Source: Oscillospiraceae bacterium (GTDB taxonomy: Bacteria; Bacillota; Clostridia; Oscillospirales; Ruminococcaceae). Taken from it: DNA of 64,000 nucleotides. Both the position numbers and the translations under genes were made by a program. Positions within the stretch are counted from its first letter, which is position 1, and each line of letters starts with the position of its first letter. The DNA is taken from the NCBI GenBank assembly GCA_017466885.1, contig JAFTTH010000025.1, forward strand, positions 47,326 to 111,325, in the 5' to 3' direction. Below, piece by piece: positions 60,448 through 64,000 of this stretch. The notes beneath the pieces were generated by a model. That model saw only the letters and a list, made by a program, of their open reading frames with translations. It was not told the DNA's origin and searched no databases.

Positions 60448-61821
60448 ATGAAAACCGAAAAAATTCCTTATAAAATCTATCTTAACGAAAGCGAGATGCC
60501 GAAGGCTTGGTATAATCTGCGTGCCGATATGAAGAAGAAACCGGCACCGCTCCTTAACCCTGCAACGCTTCAGCCGATGAAGGCGGAAGAGCTTGAAGGT
60601 GTATTCTGTAAAGAACTCATTGCACAAGAGCTTGATAACGATACTCCCTATTTTGAAATTCCCGAAGAAATCCGTAATTTCTATAAAATGTACCGTCCCG
60701 CACCGCTTGTTCGTGCCTACTGTCTTGAAGAAAAACTCCAAACTCCCGCAAAGATTTATTACAAATTTGAGGGCAACAACACCAGCGGCTCTCATAAACT
60801 GAATTCCGCTATTGCTCAGGCATACTACGCCAAGAAGCAGGGGCTTAAAGGCGTAACCACCGAAACCGGAGCCGGTCAATGGGGCACAGCTCTTTCTATG
60901 GCTTGTTCGTATTTTGATCTTGACTGCAAGGTGTATATGGTTAAATGTTCGTATGAACAGAAGCCGTTCCGCCGTGAAGTTATGCGTACCTACGGCGCAT
61001 CGGTAACTCCTTCGCCGTCAATGGAAACCGAAGTCGGCAAAAAGATCCTTGCTGAACATCCCGGCACCACCGGAAGTCTTGGTTGCGCTATTTCCGAAGC
61101 GGTAGAAAAGGCTGTTACAAGCGACGGATATCGTTATGTGCTTGGAAGCGTACTCAATCAAGTGCTGCTTCATCAGTCGGTTATCGGCCTCGAAACCAAA
61201 GCGGCGCTGGATAAATACGGCATCAAACCCGATATGATTATCGGCTGCGCAGGCGGTGGCTCTAACCTTGGCGGGCTTATCGCACCTTTCATGGGCGAAA
61301 AACTGCGTGGAGAAGCAGACTATCGTATTATCGCTGTTGAACCTGCATCTTGTCCGAGCTTTACCCGTGGTATATATGCTTACGACTTCTGCGATACCGG
61401 AAAGGTTTGCCCGATGGCGAAAATGTACACGCTCGGCTGTGATTTTATCCCCTCAGCCAACCACGCAGGCGGTTTACGCTATCATGGAATGAGCTCGACC
61501 CTTTCCGAACTTTACGATCAAGGACTTATGGAGGCAGTAAGCGTAAAACAGACCGATGTATTTGAAGCGGCAGAATACTTTGCAAGAGTCGAAGGCATCC
61601 TGCCTGCTCCTGAAAGCTCTCACGCTATTCGTGTGGCAATTGATGAAGCCCTTAAATGCAAAGAAACCGGCGAGGAAAAGACTATCGTGTTTGGTCTTAC
61701 CGGTACCGGCTACTTTGATATGGTGGCTTATGAGAAATTCCACGACGGCGAAATGAGCGACTATATTCCCACCGATGAGGAACTCGAAAATTATCGTGCA
61801 AAGCTCCCCAAAATAGATTAA
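60448..61821 (+). CDS. trpB: TrpB-like pyridoxal-phosphate synthase (TrpB2 group)
   Basis: A 457-residue fold-type II PLP enzyme. SGSHKLNSA carries the PLP Lys (117), GAGQWGTALSM is the catalytic loop, and CAGGGSNLGG binds the phosphate. Its 60-residue N-terminal extension and CNNTSGSHK-like context mark the TrpB2 branch, which makes tryptophan from indole and serine (or salvages indole). ATG at 60448 has GGAGGT at 8 bp. It is alone behind a Trp T-box, no trpA being nearby. Confidence 0.9.
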   Translation: MKTEKIPYKIYLNESEMPKAWYNLRADMKKKPAPLLNPATLQPMKAEELEGVFCKELIAQELDNDTPYFEIPEEIRNFYKMYRPAPLVRAYCLEEKLQTPAKIYYKFEGNNTSGSHKLNSAIAQAYYAKKQGLKGVTTETGAGQWGTALSMACSYFDLDCKVYMVKCSYEQKPFRREVMRTYGASVTPSPSMETEVGKKILAEHPGTTGSLGCAISEAVEKAVTSDGYRYVLGSVLNQVLLHQSVIGLETKAALDKYGIKPDMIIGCAGGGSNLGGLIAPFMGEKLRGEADYRIIAVEPASCPSFTRGIYAYDFCDTGKVCPMAKMYTLGCDFIPSANHAGGLRYHGMSSTLSELYDQGLMEAVSVKQTDVFEAAEYFARVEGILPAPESSHAIRVAIDEALKCKETGEEKTIVFGLTGTGYFDMVAYEKFHDGEMSDYIPTDEELENYRAKLPKID

Positions 61822-61836
61822 ATACCACCCCATACA

Positions 61837-61873
61837 ATGCCGTTCCGCTAACGCAGAGCGGCATTTATTTATT
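61837..61873 (+). terminator. Hairpin after the TrpB-like gene
   Basis: ATGCCG (61837-61842) pairs with CGGCAT (61859-61864), with CCGCT/AGCGG inside, then TTATTTATT. Confidence 0.65.
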
Positions 61874-61893
61874 AAAAAACGGAAAATTTTTCT

Positions 61894-61930
61894 TTTACCT
61901 CTTGACAAGGTAGGTAAATGGTGTTATACT
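61894..61930 (+). promoter_or_regulatory. Promoter and operator of the metY-cysK operon
   Basis: TTGACA (61902-61907) and TATACT (61925-61930) have a 17-bp spacer. The dyad TTTACCT (61894-61900) and AGGTAAA (61912-61918) overlies the -35, with the same layout and nearly the same sequence as at 59940. A second dyad ACCT-N6-AGGT lies at about 61939-61952, downstream of the start point, as an Rrf2- or CymR-like repressor would use. Confidence 0.85.
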
Positions 61931-61978
61931 TATACCAACCTAAACGGTAGGTAATTCGTAAAGAAAGGAGATCATATT

Positions 61979-62107
61979 ATGAAAAAGTTAGGTTTCACCA
62001 CTATTATGATGGGGATGTGCATGTGGACTCAGCTCATGTGCATGACTTTTTGTGCTTTAATTTCCGATATGTTCTCCATCTCAGAGGTAAACACTCAGGC
62101 CGCATAA
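61979..62107 (+). CDS. Met/Cys-rich leader peptide
   Basis: 42 codons with AAAGGAG 9 bp before the ATG at 61979. It has eight Met and three Cys, concentrated at residues 10-25 (MMGMCMWTQLMCM), exceptionally rich in the very products of the downstream operon (O-acetylhomoserine sulfhydrylase and cysteine synthase). A terminator-like hairpin begins 27 bp after its stop. Ribosome stalling at Met/Cys codons could control that hairpin, as in classic attenuators. A membrane peptide is an alternative reading of the hydrophobic segment. Confidence 0.6.
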   Translation: MKKLGFTTIMMGMCMWTQLMCMTFCALISDMFSISEVNTQAA

Positions 62108-62133
62108 TCAGGTGTGCCATATATTTGTTTATG

Positions 62134-62172
62134 ATCGGGAGACTTTATCGGAGTCTTCCGATTTATATTTTA
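62134..62172 (+). terminator. Attenuator-type hairpin in the metY leader
   Basis: ATCGGGAGACT (62134-62144) pairs with AGTCTTCCGAT (62152-62162; one G-T pair) around 7 nt, followed by TTATATTTT. Confidence 0.7.
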
Positions 62173-62190
62173 CAAGGCAGGTAATCCCCT

Positions 62191-62259
62191 ATGGAAAACT
62201 ATTTTGAAAAGCTCGTAAGAGCCAATTTCCGTTTCGGTCGAATGTGTCGATGTATATAA
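62191..62259 (+). CDS. Second short leader frame with CRC motif
   Basis: 22 codons from ATG at 62191 with a weak AGGCAGG site, ending GRMCRCI. It begins just after the attenuator-type hairpin and contains two Cys and two Met. It may be a second regulatory upstream frame; it could also be chance. Confidence 0.35.
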   Translation: MENYFEKLVRANFRFGRMCRCI

Positions 62260-62311
62260 CTATCTAAAAAATAATACATCAAATATTCGGTTATGAAAGG
62301 AAATAAGAATT

Positions 62312-63598
62312 ATGTCAGAACTTAAATTTGAAACTTTACAGCTCCACGTAGGTCAGGAAAATCCCGATCCTGCTACCGATGCCCGTGCGGTACCGATTTA
62401 CGCAACCACATCTTACGTATTTAAAAACTCCGCTCACGCAGCCGCACGTTTCGGTCTTTCCGATGCCGGTAATATCTACGGCAGGCTTACAAACTCCACG
62501 CAGGACGTTTTAGAGAAACGTGTTGCAGCTCTTGAAGGCGGCGTAGCGGCTTTGGCCCTTGCTTCCGGTGCTGCAGCGATTACATACACCCTTGAAGCAC
62601 TCGGACAGAACGGCGGTCATTTTGTTGCTCAAAAAACTATTTATGGTGGCAGCTATAATCTGCTGGCGCACACTCTCCCGAATTTCGGCATCACCGCTGC
62701 CTTCGTAAATATTCACGATTTAGCAGAGGTTGAAGCCGCCATTCAGGATAATACAAGAGCAATCTATATCGAAACCCTTGGCAACCCAAACAGCGATATT
62801 CCCAATATCGACGCATTAGCAGAACTTGCACATAGGCACGGCTTGCCGCTTGTAGTAGATAATACATTCGGAACTCCTTATCTCATCCGTCCCATTGAGC
62901 ACGGTGCAGACGTTGTGGTACATTCCGCTACTAAATTCCTCGGCGGTCACGGTACTACCCTTGGCGGTATCATCGTAGATTCCGGTAAATTCGATTGGGC
63001 GGCAAGCGGCAAGTATCCTGCCATTGCCGATCCCAACCCCAGCTATCACGGCGTATCCTTTGTCAAGGCTGTTGGTCCTGCGGCATTTGTAACCTACATT
63101 CGTGCTATTCTGCTTCGTGATACAGGCGCTACGATCTCTCCTTTTGCGGCGTTCCTGCTTTTACAGGGCGTTGAAACCCTGTCGCTTCGCTTGGAGCGTC
63201 ACGCAGAGAACACTAAAAAGGTGGTTGAATTCTTAAAGAGTCATCCGCAGGTTGAAAAGGTCAATCATCCGTCCTTGCCCGACCATCCCGACCATGAGCT
63301 ATATCAGAGATATTTCCCGAACGGCGGCGGTTCGATTTTTACATTTGAGATCAAGGGCGGTCAGGCGGAGGCGCATAAGTTTATCGACAACCTTAAAATC
63401 TTCTCGTTGCTTGCGAATGTTGCCGATGCCAAGAGCCTTGTCATTCATCCGGCGACCACCACGCATAGCCAGCTCAGCGAAGATGAACTTGCCGATCAGA
63501 GCATTAAGCCCAACACTATTCGTCTTTCCATTGGAATCGAGCATATTGATGATATTATCGCCGACCTTAAGGGCGGTTTTGATGCAGTAAAGGAGTAA
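62312..63598 (+). CDS. metY: O-acetylhomoserine sulfhydrylase
   Basis: A 428-residue PLP enzyme of the Cys/Met metabolism family, joining sulfide to O-acetylhomoserine to give homocysteine. [15 protein letters not shown] carries the PLP Lys (208), [12 protein letters not shown] and [14 protein letters not shown] are family motifs, and the length agrees with MetY rather than shorter cystathionine enzymes. AAAGGAAATAAG precedes the ATG. cysK follows 5 bp after the stop. The hom/lysC genes at 28-31 kb supply the homoserine for this branch. Confidence 0.94.
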   Translation: MSELKFETLQLHVGQENPDPATDARAVPIYATTSYVFKNSAHAAARFGLSDAGNIYGRLTNSTQDVLEKRVAALEGGVAALALASGAAAITYTLEALGQNGGHFVAQKTIYGGSYNLLAHTLPNFGITAAFVNIHDLAEVEAAIQDNTRAIYIETLGNPNSDIPNIDALAELAHRHGLPLVVDNTFGTPYLIRPIEHGADVVVHSATKFLGGHGTTLGGIIVDSGKFDWAASGKYPAIADPNPSYHGVSFVKAVGPAAFVTYIRAILLRDTGATISPFAAFLLLQGVETLSLRLERHAENTKKVVEFLKSHPQVEKVNHPSLPDHPDHELYQRYFPNGGGSIFTFEIKGGQAEAHKFIDNLKIFSLLANVADAKSLVIHPATTTHSQLSEDELADQSIKPNTIRLSIGIEHIDDIIADLKGGFDAVKE

Positions 63599-63603
63599 TT
63601 ATT

Positions 63604-64000
63604 ATGTCAAAAGTATATACATCTGCCACAGAGCTTATCGGCAAAACCCCACTTCTTGAGCTCACACATATTGAAAAAAGCTTGGTTCTTAAAGCGAAGA
63701 TCGTCGCAAAGCTCGAATATCTCAATCCCGCAGGTTCTGTTAAAGACCGTATTGCCAAAGCAATCATTGACGATGCCGAAGCAAGCGGTAAACTAAAACC
63801 CGATTCGGTTATTATTGAGCCAACAAGCGGCAACACAGGAATCGGTCTTGCATCGGTAGCAGCGGCACGGGGCTACCGCATTATACTGACAATGCCCGAA
63901 ACGATGTCGGTAGAACGCCGTCAACTGATGAAAGCATACGGTGCCGAGCTTGTACTGACCGAAGGTGCTAAAGGTATGAAGGGCGCCATTGCAAAGGCGG
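63604..64000 (+). CDS. cysK: Cysteine synthase, cut by the right window edge
   Basis: The first 132 codons of an O-acetylserine sulfhydrylase: [12 protein letters not shown] (9-20), NPAGSVKDR with the PLP Lys 47, [12 protein letters not shown] and [19 protein letters not shown] are in the standard order. It starts 5 bp after metY, so cysteine and homocysteine synthesis are one transcript under the same leader. The rest lies beyond the window. Confidence 0.95.
   Translation, partial: MSKVYTSATELIGKTPLLELTHIEKSLVLKAKIVAKLEYLNPAGSVKDRIAKAIIDDAEASGKLKPDSVIIEPTSGNTGIGLASVAAARGYRIILTMPETMSVERRQLMKAYGAELVLTEGAKGMKGAIAKA

Noticed and set aside
61979..62311. SAM (S-box) riboswitch before metY
   Set aside because: None of the conserved S-box core blocks is visible; the leader has a coding frame and a simple hairpin instead.
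1..64000. CRISPR arrays, tRNA and rRNA genes
   Set aside because: No regularly spaced repeats with unique spacers and no tRNA or rRNA signature were seen; a dedicated scan (tRNAscan, Rfam) was not possible here.

Overview
The window looks like a chromosomal segment of a low-temperature-optimum-agnostic, spore-forming-lineage Gram-positive anaerobe of the class Clostridia, probably Oscillospiraceae or a neighbouring gut family. The reasons are inference from content: Shine-Dalgarno-led genes, TTGACA/TATAAT promoters, a T-box riboswitch, a SpmB spore-maturation protein, PyrK/PyrD type 1B, YfhO, a Sapep dipeptidase and sugar ABC importers that lack their own ATPase. Most of the window is fairly GC-rich. 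Three stretches (about 43.5-45.5 kb, 47.6-48.5 kb and everything after about 58.5 kb) are visibly more AT-rich and use different codons.

Region 1 (0.2-20.4 kb) is a glycan-uptake locus. It holds a GH36-like alpha-galactosidase on the minus strand, then on the plus strand a very large solute-binding protein with two carbohydrate-binding-like domains, two permeases, an NHL/TPR/Yip1 fusion membrane protein, a DUF5696-type secreted protein, a second permease pair, a lipoprotein solute-binding protein, a Lys-tailed surface protein, a LacI regulator and two paralogous lipoproteins. No importer ATPase is present, so a shared MsmX-type ATPase elsewhere is likely.

Region 2 (20.5-42.8 kb) is housekeeping: a small 2x[4Fe-4S] ferredoxin, DacF-type carboxypeptidase, metallophosphoesterase, YfhO membrane protein, CAP-like lipoprotein, an XRE/SLOG divergent pair, a rhodanese lipoprotein, an ACT/hom/lysC/DRTGG amino-acid cluster, mreBCD, a dipeptidase, pyrK-pyrD, a PH-domain membrane protein, an orphan LivM-like permease whose end runs into an 81-bp cloverleaf repeat, a LolA-like lipoprotein, bifunctional Nnr and an EamA transporter.

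Region 3 (42.9-48.5 kb) is accessory: a broken glycosidase-like gene, dispersed repeats around a GIY-YIG nuclease, two unrecognised genes, an RlmD-type methyltransferase, a PHP hydrolase and a DUF4085 gene. Region 4 (48.5-58.3 kb) holds a second RlmD-type enzyme, SpmB, a double zinc-ribbon protein, a TPM-domain protein, an SGNH lipoprotein, an orphan sugar-binding lipoprotein and two paralogous Lys-tailed surface proteins.

Region 5 (58.2-64 kb) begins with a LacI regulator cut after its DNA-binding domain and joined to mobile-element-type sequence with a sigma-like gene. It is followed by a Trp-specific T-box and TrpB-like gene, and by a leader with a Met/Cys-rich peptide in front of metY and cysK (cut by the window end).

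The most interesting pattern is regulatory. Three promoters at 54.9, 56.5 and 58.2 kb carry the same split operator (TTGTTGC-type and TGCGC-type arms exactly 25 bp apart) at exactly the same distance from the -10 box, and a degenerate fourth copy lies in front of the sugar importer at 2.1 kb. One of the three sits in front of the truncated LacI gene. A second pattern is a shared 25-bp operator placed identically over the T-box promoter and the sulfur-amino-acid promoter.
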